DNA from: Verrucomicrobiales bacterium
GTDB lineage: Bacteria > Verrucomicrobiota > Verrucomicrobiia > Verrucomicrobiales > V1-33
Length of the DNA stretch: 64,000 nt
Direction of reading: 5' to 3'
Assembly: GCA_947460575.1 (NCBI GenBank)
Contig: CANHIJ010000003.1
Span: forward strand, 29,778-93,777
Below are positions 53,202 to 61,961 of this stretch, piece by piece. The position numbers and the translations under genes were made by a program. The first letter of the stretch is position 1. Each line of letters opens with the position of its first letter. The notes under the pieces were generated by a model. It had not been told where the DNA came from, ran no database searches, and saw nothing but the letters and a program-made list of their open reading frames with translations.

Positions 53202-55139
53202 TCAGGGGGGCTCACTCAAGGTGGGGGCGGGCTCGGCGAGGCCGTAGGCTGGGGCGGGGGAGTTGCTCGGGAGGAAGGGTCCTAACAGGGCGTCGCAGGG
53301 GAAGAGGAGGAGGGTTTGGTCGTCGGGGCGGTGCTGTTTGGCGGGGGCGAAGGCGGCGGCGTAGCGCGCCGAGGAGGAGAGGCGGACATCGTCGAGGGCG
53401 CCGGTAAAGAATTGGGTGGGATTGGATTTGGCGTCGGGGTTGGCGCCGAGGAAGAGGGGGAGGGGGTTGGTGGCGCGGGGGCCGGTGGCGGGGCGGGTGG
53501 CGGCGGGTTGGCCGTTGACGTAGAGGACGAGTTGTTGGCCGTCGAAGACCCCGGCGAGGTGGGACCACTGGGCGGGCGGGAGGGGGGCAGTGGCGATGGC
53601 GCTTTCGTACTTGCCGCCGAGGTGGGCGTGGAAGCCGGGGACGTTGTTGGCGAGGTTGAGGGCGAACTCCGATTGTTCGGCCTTGGAGACCAGGTCGCCG
53701 CTGCTGTTCGGAGTGGGCGGGCGCACCCAGGCTTCGACGGTGAAGGGGCCTTGGGGGAGGGTATGGGGGCCGAGTTCGACGCGCACTGCTTGGCGGCCGT
53801 CGAGGCTGATGGACCGGTTGGGAGAGCTGGCGAAGAAGGTTTCGGTGAGGGACTTGAGAGAGACGGGGAGGGCGATGCGGCGCGGGGGGAGGGGCACGCG
53901 GAGGCCGGGGAGGAGGAGTTCGACTTTGAATTCGACGGCGGGAGCGGTGAAGCCATCGCCGAATCCGCGGCGGATGCGGATGAGGGAGAACGAGCCACGG
54001 TGGGTTTGGCCGGGGTCGAGGGTGGCGGTGAGGTGGTCCGCGGAGGGGAGCCATTCGCGGACGTCGGCGGAGGGCAGCACGGTGATTTCGATGGGGTGGG
54101 CGACGGGGTTGGTGATGGAGAATTCTATCAATCCGACACCGAGGCCGGCTTCGTCGAGGGCGATGGGGGAGGGGGTGAGTTGGAGGTCGGCATTGCGAAG
54201 GCGCTCGATGTCGGCGATGAAATCGGGAGTGAATTGGGCGGGGTCCATGACGGCGCCGACGGGGACGACGGCGACTTGGATGCCGTCGGGGCGGACCGTG
54301 ACGAGGTTCATGTGGTGGAGGTATCCGGCGCCGGGGTAGTGTCCGGGCATGGAGCCTCCGGTGGTGCCGAGGGTGATGTATTGGATGCCGTCGCGGGTGC
54401 CGTCGTAGCGGAGGCGGTGGACGTGTCCGGCGAAGGCGGCGCGGACGTTGCCGGGTTTTTTGAGGAGGTCGTGGACGGCGTTCCATTGGGCCCCGGGGTA
54501 GGTTTCGGGGACCCAGCGGGGGTGGTGCATGAAGACGAAGGCGTGCTTCAGGTGGGAGGTTTCCGCTAGGGTAGCTTCGAGCCAGGCGAGTTGGGCGGGG
54601 GAGAAGTTTTGTTGTTGGGGGTCGGTGAAATCGCGTGGGGCATCGGGGCTGCTCCCTTCGTCGGTGTAGAGGACGATGAAGGCGCTGCCTTTGTGTTCGA
54701 ACCAGTACCAGAGGGGGCCGAAGTGTTTTTCGTAGTTGGCTTCGTGTTCGCCGGTGGGGCGCTGGGGGCCGCGCCAGTAGATGTCGTGATTGCCGGGGAC
54801 GGGGAACCAGGGCATGCGGAGGTTTTGCATGATGCTGCGGTATTTTCCGAGGTCCTCCATCCATTGGGCCGGGGCGTTATAGCCGGGCAGGAGGTCGCCC
54901 ACGGTCATGACGAGGTCGGGGTCGAGGAGGTTGGTGTCGCTAACGGCCTGGCGGAGGACCTCGAGGCCGGACTCGGGGCCGCCGGTGCGGTCGCCGTAGA
55001 CGAGGAAGTGGAAGGCCTGGTCGCTTTTGGGGAGGGGGAGGAGGGCGGGGTTGGGTCGGCTGGTGTGGATTTGTTGGGCGAAGGCGGGGAAGAGGCCGAG
55101 GGCCCCGGCGAGGGCGGAGAGGAGGAGAAGGCGGGACAT
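53202..55139 (-). CDS. Exported metallophosphatase with C-terminal LamG/concanavalin-like domain
   Basis: A 645-residue exported protein with signal peptide SRLLLLSALAGALGLFPAFAQQ. The calcineurin-like phosphoesterase core begins at VYGDRTGG near residue 48. VMTVGDLLPGYN and VPGNHDIYW follow, then FMHHPRW and FAGHVHRLRYDG, which are the metal-ligand motifs (GDxx, GNHD, GHxH). Residues about 290-440 form a beta-rich linker, and about 440-645 a LamG-like domain with GPFTVEAWVRPP, WSHLAGVFDGQQLVLYVNG and GALDDVRLSSSARYAAAF. Such enzymes hydrolyse phosphate esters outside the cell, with LamG probably for carbohydrate attachment. The metal-binding motifs appear complete. It is the third of three minus-strand genes, 18 bases after the kinase gene, so co-transcription with it is likely. 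Confidence 0.9.
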   Translation of the reverse strand: MSRLLLLSALAGALGLFPAFAQQIHTSRPNPALLPLPKSDQAFHFLVYGDRTGGPESGLEVLRQAVSDTNLLDPDLVMTVGDLLPGYNAPAQWMEDLGKYRSIMQNLRMPWFPVPGNHDIYWRGPQRPTGEHEANYEKHFGPLWYWFEHKGSAFIVLYTDEGSSPDAPRDFTDPQQQNFSPAQLAWLEATLAETSHLKHAFVFMHHPRWVPETYPGAQWNAVHDLLKKPGNVRAAFAGHVHRLRYDGTRDGIQYITLGTTGGSMPGHYPGAGYLHHMNLVTVRPDGIQVAVVPVGAVMDPAQFTPDFIADIERLRNADLQLTPSPIALDEAGLGVGLIEFSITNPVAHPIEITVLPSADVREWLPSADHLTATLDPGQTHRGSFSLIRIRRGFGDGFTAPAVEFKVELLLPGLRVPLPPRRIALPVSLKSLTETFFASSPNRSISLDGRQAVRVELGPHTLPQGPFTVEAWVRPPTPNSSGDLVSKAEQSEFALNLANNVPGFHAHLGGKYESAIATAPLPPAQWSHLAGVFDGQQLVLYVNGQPAATRPATGPRATNPLPLFLGANPDAKSNPTQFFTGALDDVRLSSSARYAAAFAPAKQHRPDDQTLLLFPCDALLGPFLPSNSPAPAYGLAEPAPTLSEPP

Positions 55140-55157
55140 GGGCGAGGGCGCGAGGGG

Positions 55158-56237
55158 CTAGGGAGAGGTGGGCGAGGAGAGCGGACTTTCGGAAGCGGGG
55201 AGGGCTGGGGTCGTGAGGTCGAAGGTGTGTTTGGCTTTGAGGAGGAGGGCGATGATGGCGGCGACGAGTGCCAAGGGGAGGAGCCAGAGGAGGGGGGAAG
55301 CGGGGGATTTTTTGGAGGGGACGGGGACGCGGCGCGGGGGAGGGCGGAGGGTGCGGACGGTGGGTTTGGCGGAGGAGTTAGCGGAGAAGTTGGCCGAGGA
55401 GGGGGTGCGGATAGCGGAGAGGGCGCGCTGGAGTTCGGCGGCGGATTGATAGCGCTGGGCGGGATCGGCCTGCATGCAGCGGGCGATGATGGTGTCGATG
55501 CGGGGGTCGAGGTTGAGGGCGGCGGCGGGGAGGGTGAAGCGGCCCTGGGGGGGAGCGCCGGTGAGCATTTCGAAGAAGACGCAGCCGAGGGAGTAGAGGT
55601 CGGCGCGGTGGTCGAGGACGACGCCGACTTGCCAGAGCTCTGGGGCGGCGTATTCGGGGGTGCCCATGGGAGTGGGGGCGGCGGTGGCGCGGGAGCCCGG
55701 GACCACCAGTTGGGCTAGGCCAAAGTCTGCTAGTTTGAGATTGCCGTCTTGGTTGACGAGGAGGTTAGCGGGTTTGATATCGCCGTGCACGACGCCGTTT
55801 TGGTGGGCGAAGTGGAGGGCGTCGCAGATTTGGGCGAGGAGTTTGAGGGTGAGGGCGGGGGTGAGTTCGCGGCGGGAGATGAGTTGGTGGACGGTGGATC
55901 CGTTGACCAATTCCATGACAAGATAGCAATAGCCGGAGGAGACGTCGAAATCGTAGACGACGGGGATGTTGGGGTGGGTGAGGCGGGCCATGGCCCTGGC
56001 CTCGGTGCGGAAGCGCTGGATGGATTCGCCGTCGCGGGCGGTATCCGGGGGAAGGATTTTGATCGCGACGGGCCGGTCGAGGGCTTTTTGCAAGCCGGCG
56101 TAGACGGCGCCCATGCCGCCGGTGGCGACCAGGTGGTGGACCTCGTAGGCCGGGAGCATGGCGGAGAGTTCCTCCGGGCTGGGGGCGGGGAAGGAGCTGG
56201 AGGGCGGGCAATCGGAGGATCCGGGCGCGGAGGACAT
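55158..56237 (-). CDS. Membrane-anchored Ser/Thr protein kinase (PknB-like), non-RD type
   Basis: Eukaryotic-type protein kinase of 359 residues from ATG 56237. The glycine loop is VATGGMGAVYAG at 38-48, the ATP-binding Lys60 is in VAIKIL, and Glu79 is the likely salt-bridge partner. The catalytic loop is VVHGDIKPANLLV at 149-161, with Gly in place of the usual Arg before the catalytic Asp153, so it is not an RD kinase. DFG is at 171-173, then GTPEYAAPEL. A Pro/Ser-rich linker leads to one membrane helix (PLLWLLPLALVAAIIALLL) and a short outer tail without PASTA domains. It lies upstream of the metallophosphatase gene, possibly in one operon. Targets are unknown. Confidence 0.92.
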   Translation of the reverse strand: MSSAPGSSDCPPSSSFPAPSPEELSAMLPAYEVHHLVATGGMGAVYAGLQKALDRPVAIKILPPDTARDGESIQRFRTEARAMARLTHPNIPVVYDFDVSSGYCYLVMELVNGSTVHQLISRRELTPALTLKLLAQICDALHFAHQNGVVHGDIKPANLLVNQDGNLKLADFGLAQLVVPGSRATAAPTPMGTPEYAAPELWQVGVVLDHRADLYSLGCVFFEMLTGAPPQGRFTLPAAALNLDPRIDTIIARCMQADPAQRYQSAAELQRALSAIRTPSSANFSANSSAKPTVRTLRPPPRRVPVPSKKSPASPLLWLLPLALVAAIIALLLKAKHTFDLTTPALPASESPLSSPTSP

Positions 56238-56345
56238 GGGGAGGAGTGAAGAGCTAGGGGCCGTCGAAGCGGATGAAAATACGATTGCCAGCGCCGCGCC
56301 CCTTGGCAAGCGTAATTGGATAGGGCGCGGGCGGCTGGGGGGAGT

Positions 56346-57197
56346 TCAGGCGGAGGTTGGGTTGAGGAGGGCGGCGCCGCCGAAGGAGATGGTGGTGGGT
56401 TGACTGCCGGGGAAGGGTCCGGTGCTGATGACGGCTTCGCCAAGCATAATCATGGTGGCGGCGTGGCCGGCCGCGCGGGCGGCGGCGATATCGGCGGCCA
56501 CGGCGGGGCTTTGCAGGAGGCCGGAGTGGCGGGCGAAGGTGTGGGAGAGTTCGAAAAGTCCGGCTAGGGTGAGGTCGGAGCCGATGGCTGCGATATCGGC
56601 TAGAGCGGCGTGGCCGGCCGCGTTGATGTGGCGCAATTTTTCGGGGCTGTTGATGACATCGCTGGTGAGGATGGGGCCGTGGACGCGGAAGTGGAGGGTT
56701 TGGGGGATGACCGGGAGGGGGTCGACGCGGAGGGGTTGGTGGGGGCGGGTTTTGATCATGATGCCGCCGTTGTATTGGCCGCCGACGTCGCCGAGGCCGG
56801 TGGCGTGGGCGACTTCGGCGCGGTGGGCGATGAGGCCGAGGGCGGGGCGGGTGAGGCCGAGGGCGAGGGCCTGATTGGCGGCGAGGGCCGTGGCGAGGGC
56901 GCTGGCGCCGCTCATGCCGAAGCCGCAGCCGAAGGGGAAAGCGGCCTCGATTTCCACGGTCGCGGGGAGGGGGCTTAATTCCGCTAGGACGCTGCGGACG
57001 GTGGGGAAGTCCCAGGGTTTTCCGTCGACCAGGATGCGGGAGGGTTGGCCTGGGGGAGCGGGCTGGACGCGGGCCACGACGCCGGCGCTGAGGGTGATGC
57101 CGACGCCCAAAGAGCCGCGCCCGTGGGGGGGCGAGGCGGGGTAAGTTGCAAAGACCAGCGAGATATTGGCCGGGCAAAAGGCAGTCGCGTGGGGCAT
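56346..57197 (-). CDS. GHMP-family kinase resembling archaeal pantoate kinase
   Basis: A 283-residue cytoplasmic GHMP kinase. The ATP-binding motif 2 is PFGCGFGMSGASALATAL from residue 88. The N terminus (FCPANISLVF) and later text follow archaeal pantoate kinase (PoK) in order. The order is GSLGVGITLSAGV near 28, AHRAEVAHATGLGDVGGQYN, GGIMIKTRP, INAAGHAALADI, and AATMIMLGEAVIS near the end, where PoK has MAMLGETVF-like text. PoK phosphorylates pantoate in the archaeal CoA route; bacteria normally use PanK on pantothenate instead. ATG 57197 is the start. It is divergent from nadB. The pantoate reading is by eye, and another GHMP substrate is possible. Confidence 0.78.
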   Translation of the reverse strand: MPHATAFCPANISLVFATYPASPPHGRGSLGVGITLSAGVVARVQPAPPGQPSRILVDGKPWDFPTVRSVLAELSPLPATVEIEAAFPFGCGFGMSGASALATALAANQALALGLTRPALGLIAHRAEVAHATGLGDVGGQYNGGIMIKTRPHQPLRVDPLPVIPQTLHFRVHGPILTSDVINSPEKLRHINAAGHAALADIAAIGSDLTLAGLFELSHTFARHSGLLQSPAVAADIAAARAAGHAATMIMLGEAVISTGPFPGSQPTTISFGGAALLNPTSA

Positions 57198-57280
57198 GGA
57201 GTGCTGCCATAGCCCGGGATCGGGGGGGGGTGCAATCCTTCTTTGCAACCGGGGCGGGGCGGGTTATGGAGGGCCCCTTG

Positions 57281-58882
57281 ATGAGAACTTTCGATTTCCT
57301 GGTGGTGGGCAGCGGCATCGCTGGGCTGAGCTTTGCGCTGCGGGCGGCGGCCCACGGGTCGGTGGCCATCGTGACCAAGCGGGGGGCGGAGGCCTCGAAC
57401 ACGGCCTGGGCGCAGGGAGGGATCGCCACCGTGATGGGGGCGGACGATTCCCTGGAGTTGCACGTGGCCGATACGCTAGACGCGGGGGCTGGGCTCTGCA
57501 ACGAGGAGGTGGTCCGGACCATCGTCAGCGAGGGGCCGGAGTGTATCGCGGAGTTGATCGCGCTGGGGGTGCAATTTGATAGCCATTTGGAAAATGGGGT
57601 GGCCGAGATCGACCTCGGGCGGGAGGGAGGGCACACCCGGCGGCGCATTTTGCACCATGGAGACACCACCGGAAAAGAGATTGCGACGCGCTTGTTGGCG
57701 GCCTGCCGCGGGACGCCGGGCATCGCGTTTTTTGAGAATCACTTTGCGGTGGATTTGATCACCACGGCGCGCCTGGGGCTGGCGACCGGGGACCGCTGCC
57801 TGGGGCTCTATGTTTTGGATGAAGCCACGGGGGAGGTGGAGACCTTTCGCAGCGACCGGGTGGTGCTAGCCACGGGGGGCTGCGGGCGGGTTTATCTGTA
57901 TACCACCAATCCCAAAATCGCGACCGGTGACGGGGTGGCGATGGCCTGGCGGGCGGGGGCGACCCTAGCAAATATGGAATTCATCCAGTTTCACCCGACC
58001 TGCTTGTACCATCCCACGATCAAGAGTTTTCTCATCACGGAGGCGATCCGGGGCGAGGGCGGGGTTTTGGTGGGCGCGGACGGGGTGGAGTTCATGCACA
58101 AATACGACGCCCGGAAATCGCTGGCGCCGCGGGACATCGTGGCGCGGGCGATTGACCGGGAGATCAAGAAAACGGGGCATCCCTGCGTGTACTTGGACAT
58201 CACGAGTAAGCCGCGGGAGTTTCTCCAAGAGCGCTTTCCCAACATTTATGAGACCTTGCGGGGAGCGGGGATCGACATGGCGCGGGACCGGATTCCGGTG
58301 GTGCCGGCGGCGCACTATCAATGCGGGGGGATCCGGACTGATGTCAATGGGGCCACCAGCTTGCGGGGGCTGTACGCGGTGGGGGAGGTGGGGTGCACTG
58401 GGCTGCACGGGGCGAACCGCTTGGCGAGCAACAGTTTGTTGGAGGCGGCGGTGGTGGCGCGGCGGGCGGCGGGGGACGTCTTGCGGCGCAGTCCGCTGGG
58501 ACAGGAGGTGCTTGAGGAGTGCCGGATCCCGGATTGGAAGACGGGGGATGTGACCGATGTCGACGAGTTGGTGGTGATTTACCACAACTGGGATGAGATT
58601 CGGAGGCTGATGTGGGATTATGTGAGTATCGTTAGGACCGGGAAGCGCTTGCAGCGGGCGGCGACGCGGCTGCGGAACTTGCAGCGGGAGGTGCAGGATT
58701 TTTATTGGAATTTCAAGATCACGAGTGAGCTCTTGGAGCTGCGCAACTTGGCGGAGGTGGCGGCGCTGATCGTGGACAGCGCGAGCCAGCGGCACGAGAG
58801 CCGGGGCCTGCACTACACCTTGGATTATCCGGAGGCGGATGCGCGGGAGAAGCACGACACCTTGCTGCGGCGGGTGCTGTAG
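57281..58882 (+). CDS. nadB: L-aspartate oxidase
   Basis: FAD enzyme that oxidises L-aspartate to iminoaspartate, the first step of de novo NAD synthesis. The product is 533 residues. ATG 57281 is chosen because GGAGGG lies eight bases upstream; ATG 57266 would add five residues. The dinucleotide fold is VVGSGIAGLSFAL at 8-20. Family motifs include NTAWAQGGIATVM, HGDTTGKEIATRLLAA, EFIQFHPTCLY, FLITEAIRGEGGVLV, VPAAHYQCGGIRTD and HGANRLASNSLLEA. The quinone-type C-terminal helical domain is present. NadB is favoured over succinate dehydrogenase flavoprotein by length and the ANRLASNSLLEA text. nadA and nadC are not in the window. Confidence 0.95.
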   Translation: MRTFDFLVVGSGIAGLSFALRAAAHGSVAIVTKRGAEASNTAWAQGGIATVMGADDSLELHVADTLDAGAGLCNEEVVRTIVSEGPECIAELIALGVQFDSHLENGVAEIDLGREGGHTRRRILHHGDTTGKEIATRLLAACRGTPGIAFFENHFAVDLITTARLGLATGDRCLGLYVLDEATGEVETFRSDRVVLATGGCGRVYLYTTNPKIATGDGVAMAWRAGATLANMEFIQFHPTCLYHPTIKSFLITEAIRGEGGVLVGADGVEFMHKYDARKSLAPRDIVARAIDREIKKTGHPCVYLDITSKPREFLQERFPNIYETLRGAGIDMARDRIPVVPAAHYQCGGIRTDVNGATSLRGLYAVGEVGCTGLHGANRLASNSLLEAAVVARRAAGDVLRRSPLGQEVLEECRIPDWKTGDVTDVDELVVIYHNWDEIRRLMWDYVSIVRTGKRLQRAATRLRNLQREVQDFYWNFKITSELLELRNLAEVAALIVDSASQRHESRGLHYTLDYPEADAREKHDTLLRRVL

Positions 58883-59013
58883 GGGCGGGGGAGAGATGGG
58901 GGTGATTTTTTTTGGCTGGGGAATCTGGCTTGCGCCGGGGGCGGCACCCACTAGGATGAGGATTCCCGCCGGGACGCCTGCGGGGCAGCCCAACCCCCTA
59001 TTTTCCAATACCT

Positions 59014-61776
59014 GTGAGCGAACCTGAGCACCGCGGCGTTGAGCCGGTCAATGTCGCCGATGAAATGGCCAAGTCCTTTTTGGACTACTCCATGTCTGTC
59101 ATCATCAGCCGGGCCCTCCCGGACGTGCGGGATGGCCTCAAGCCCTCGCAGCGGCGCATTCTGTATGCGATGGACAACCTGGGCTTGTACGCGGGGAAGA
59201 AGCACATCAAGTGCGCCAAAATCTGCGGCGACACCTCGGGGAATTACCACCCCCACGGCGAGGCGGTGATTTATCCCACCCTGGTGAACATGGCGCAGCA
59301 CTGGGGCATCCGGGAGACCTTGGTGGACGGGCAGGGGAATTTTGGTTCCGTGGACGGCGACCCTCCGGCCGCGATGCGATACACCGAAGCCCGCCTAACC
59401 CACCTCGGGGGACTCCTCATGGAGGACATGGATAAGGACACGGTGGATTTTGTGCCCAACTACGACGAGCGGCTCATGGAGCCGACGGTGTTTCCCTCGG
59501 CTTTTCCTAACTTGATTGTCAATGGGGGCACCGGGATTGCGGTGGGGATGGCGACGAACATGGCGCCGCACAATTTGGGGGAAGTGGTGGACGGGATTTG
59601 TGCCCAGATCGACCTGCCTGACATAACAGTTAGGGAGTTGATGCAGCACATCAAGGGGCCGGACTTCCCGACGGGCTGTACGATTTTTGGGCAAGCGGGG
59701 ATCAACGCGTACATGCACACGGGGCGGGGATCGATCAAGGTGCGGGGCCGGGTGGACGTTGAGTTGGACGAGAAGGGCAAGGAGCAGATCGTGATCACGG
59801 AGATTCCGTACATCGTGAATCGGGCGGTGTTGATTAAGCGGATTGCGGAGTTGGTTACGGAGAAGATCATTCCGGAAATCAGCGGGCTGCGGGACGAATG
59901 CGACGAGCGGACGCGCATTGTGATCGAGTTGAAGCGGGATGCGCGCCCGCAGGTAGTGATCAACAACTTGTACAAGCACACGGCGCTGGAGTCGTCGTTT
60001 AGCGTCAATATGTTGGCGATCGACAACCGCAAGCCGCGGCTGCTCAACATCAAGGATGCGATCGCGTGTTACATTGAGCACCGCCGGGAAGTGGTGTTGC
60101 GGCGGACGCGCTTTTTGCTGCGCAAGGCGGAGGCGCGGGCGGAGATTTTGGAGGCCTTGCTTTTAGCGACGTCCAAGATTGACGACTTCATCAAGATCAT
60201 CCGGCAGAGCGCCAACCGAGACGCGGCGGAAGCGGCGATCAAGGCGTATCCCTTCACGGCGGAAGCGGCGCTGGCGGTGGGGGTGGTGATCCGCGGACAG
60301 CCGCACATCCAGGGCGACCGCTATCAATTCTCTGACCGCCAGGTCAAGGCCATCGTGGAGTTGCAGCTGTACAAGCTGACAAGTTTGGAGCGGGACAAGA
60401 TCAAGGCGGAGTACGACAACGTGATGGCGGAGATTGCGGATTTGATGGACATCATCGCGCGGGAGTCGCGGGTGCTGACGATCATCAAGGAGGAATTGCA
60501 GACCATCAAAGCGAAGTACGCCACGCCGCGGATGACGGATTTTGCGGCGGAGGAAGGGGAGATCAACCTAGTGGATTTGATCGCGAACGAGGGGATGATC
60601 ATCACCATTTCGCACCGCGGCTACATCAAGCGGACGCTTTCGGCGGAGTACCGCAGCCAGCGCCGCGGCGGCAAGGGTTTGCGGGGGATGGAGACGGCCA
60701 AGTCTAGCGGGGTGGATGAGGCGGAGGTGGGAGACTTTGTGGAGCACCTATTTACGGCTAGTGCGCACGACTGGCTGATGTTCTTTACCAATAGCGGGCG
60801 GGTTTACGCCGAGCGGGTCTATCAGATTCCGGAGGGTTCCCGCACCGCCAAGGGGCGGAGCATCAAGAACTTGCTCAACTTGCGGCCGGAGGAGAAAGTG
60901 GCATCGGTCTTGCGCATCCCGACCCAGGGCGAGTCCGACAAGGATGCCACCTGGGATCCTGAAAAGTACGTCATCTTCGCCACCCGCCTGGGCGTGGTGA
61001 AGCGGAGCAACTTGGGAGAGTTCCGCAACATTCGCAAAGACGGTATCATCGCGATCAAGATCCGCGAGGGGGACGACCTGATTGGCTGCGCCCTAACGGA
61101 GGGGCGCAACGAGATTGTGTTGGTGACCCACGGGGGCATGAGCACGCGCTTTAAGGAATACGCCGAGGCGGTCGGCGAAGGCGCGGTGGTTGAGGAGGAA
61201 GATGATGCCGCTGAGGAAGTGGAAGATGGGGCGGAAGGCGCTGATGAAACTGCGGCCGAAGGTGCCCGGGAGAAAGGCGGGCTGCGCGACATGGGGCGCC
61301 AAGCCACCGGAGTGCGCGGCATTAAGCTGAAGAAGGACGACTACGTAGTTAGCCTATCGATTGTGGACGAGGCGGGGATGTTGCTGGTGGCGAGTGAGAA
61401 CGGCATTGGGAAGCGCAGTTCTTTTGAGGAATACCGCATCACGGCGCGCGGCGGGAAGGGGATTATCACCATGAAGACGACCGACAAGACGGGCCAGGTG
61501 GTGGGGGCGCTGGTGGTGCACGAGGCGGATGAGATCATGCTGATGACGACGACGGGTCAGAGTGTGCGCATTCCGGTGTCGCAGATTCGGGAAGCGGGGC
61601 GCAACACCATGGGCGTCAAGTTGATCTCCTTGCGGGGCGATGAGAAGTTGCAGGACATCGCGCGGGTGATTGCGGATCCGGAGGATGCGAGCGCGGCCTT
61701 GGAAGAGTCCATTGAGGTGCTTCCTTTGGAGGAGGAGGCAGGGCCAGAGGCACCTGAAAGCGAGGCTGGGGCATGA
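59014..61776 (+). CDS. gyrA: DNA gyrase subunit A
   Basis: Type IIA topoisomerase subunit that cuts and rejoins DNA during negative supercoiling. The product is 920 residues from GTG 59014, longer than E. coli's 875. Tyr123 in AAMRYTEARL is the catalytic tyrosine. The GyrA box QRRGGKG at 549-555 marks gyrase rather than topoisomerase IV. The quinolone region reads HPHGEAVIYPTLV, so the E. coli Ser83 and Asp87 positions are Ala84 and Pro88. An acidic insertion (EEEDDAAEEVEDGAEGADE and more, about 725-766) lies between C-terminal propeller blades. gyrB is not adjacent. A 62-codon membrane gene overlaps its stop by ATGA. Confidence 0.97.
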   Translation: MSEPEHRGVEPVNVADEMAKSFLDYSMSVIISRALPDVRDGLKPSQRRILYAMDNLGLYAGKKHIKCAKICGDTSGNYHPHGEAVIYPTLVNMAQHWGIRETLVDGQGNFGSVDGDPPAAMRYTEARLTHLGGLLMEDMDKDTVDFVPNYDERLMEPTVFPSAFPNLIVNGGTGIAVGMATNMAPHNLGEVVDGICAQIDLPDITVRELMQHIKGPDFPTGCTIFGQAGINAYMHTGRGSIKVRGRVDVELDEKGKEQIVITEIPYIVNRAVLIKRIAELVTEKIIPEISGLRDECDERTRIVIELKRDARPQVVINNLYKHTALESSFSVNMLAIDNRKPRLLNIKDAIACYIEHRREVVLRRTRFLLRKAEARAEILEALLLATSKIDDFIKIIRQSANRDAAEAAIKAYPFTAEAALAVGVVIRGQPHIQGDRYQFSDRQVKAIVELQLYKLTSLERDKIKAEYDNVMAEIADLMDIIARESRVLTIIKEELQTIKAKYATPRMTDFAAEEGEINLVDLIANEGMIITISHRGYIKRTLSAEYRSQRRGGKGLRGMETAKSSGVDEAEVGDFVEHLFTASAHDWLMFFTNSGRVYAERVYQIPEGSRTAKGRSIKNLLNLRPEEKVASVLRIPTQGESDKDATWDPEKYVIFATRLGVVKRSNLGEFRNIRKDGIIAIKIREGDDLIGCALTEGRNEIVLVTHGGMSTRFKEYAEAVGEGAVVEEEDDAAEEVEDGAEGADETAAEGAREKGGLRDMGRQATGVRGIKLKKDDYVVSLSIVDEAGMLLVASENGIGKRSSFEEYRITARGGKGIITMKTTDKTGQVVGALVVHEADEIMLMTTTGQSVRIPVSQIREAGRNTMGVKLISLRGDEKLQDIARVIADPEDASAALEESIEVLPLEEEAGPEAPESEAGA

Positions 61777-61961
61777 ACCTGGAAATGCCCTCGGCGGGGG
61801 AGGCGGAATCCCTGAGGAAGGTGCTTTTGGTAGTGCTGGGGGTGATGATCGTGACGATCCCGGTGGTTTGCCTGCTGGTGGTGGCGAAGGTGAAGGCGCA
61901 GCGGCGGCGCGGCCCGGTGCGGCCGGAGGCGGGCGGGTCCGTGGAGGCAGGCCGTGAGTGA
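61773..61961 (+). CDS. Small single-span membrane protein
   Basis: A 62-residue protein whose ATG overlaps the gyrA stop. It has one hydrophobic segment (VLLVVLGVMIVTIPVVCLLVV) and a basic Arg-rich C-terminal tail (KAQRRRGPVRP). No family is recognised. The 3' end overlaps the next gene by eight bases, so all three genes are coupled. The tidy overlaps on both sides and the coherent membrane segment support a real gene. Confidence 0.65.
   Translation: MNLEMPSAGEAESLRKVLLVVLGVMIVTIPVVCLLVVAKVKAQRRRGPVRPEAGGSVEAGRE

Noticed and set aside
53316..55718. Long Gly/Glu/Val-rich plus-strand frames opposite the metallophosphatase and kinase genes
   Set aside because: Antisense of well-defined minus-strand genes; no signal peptide or motifs of their own.
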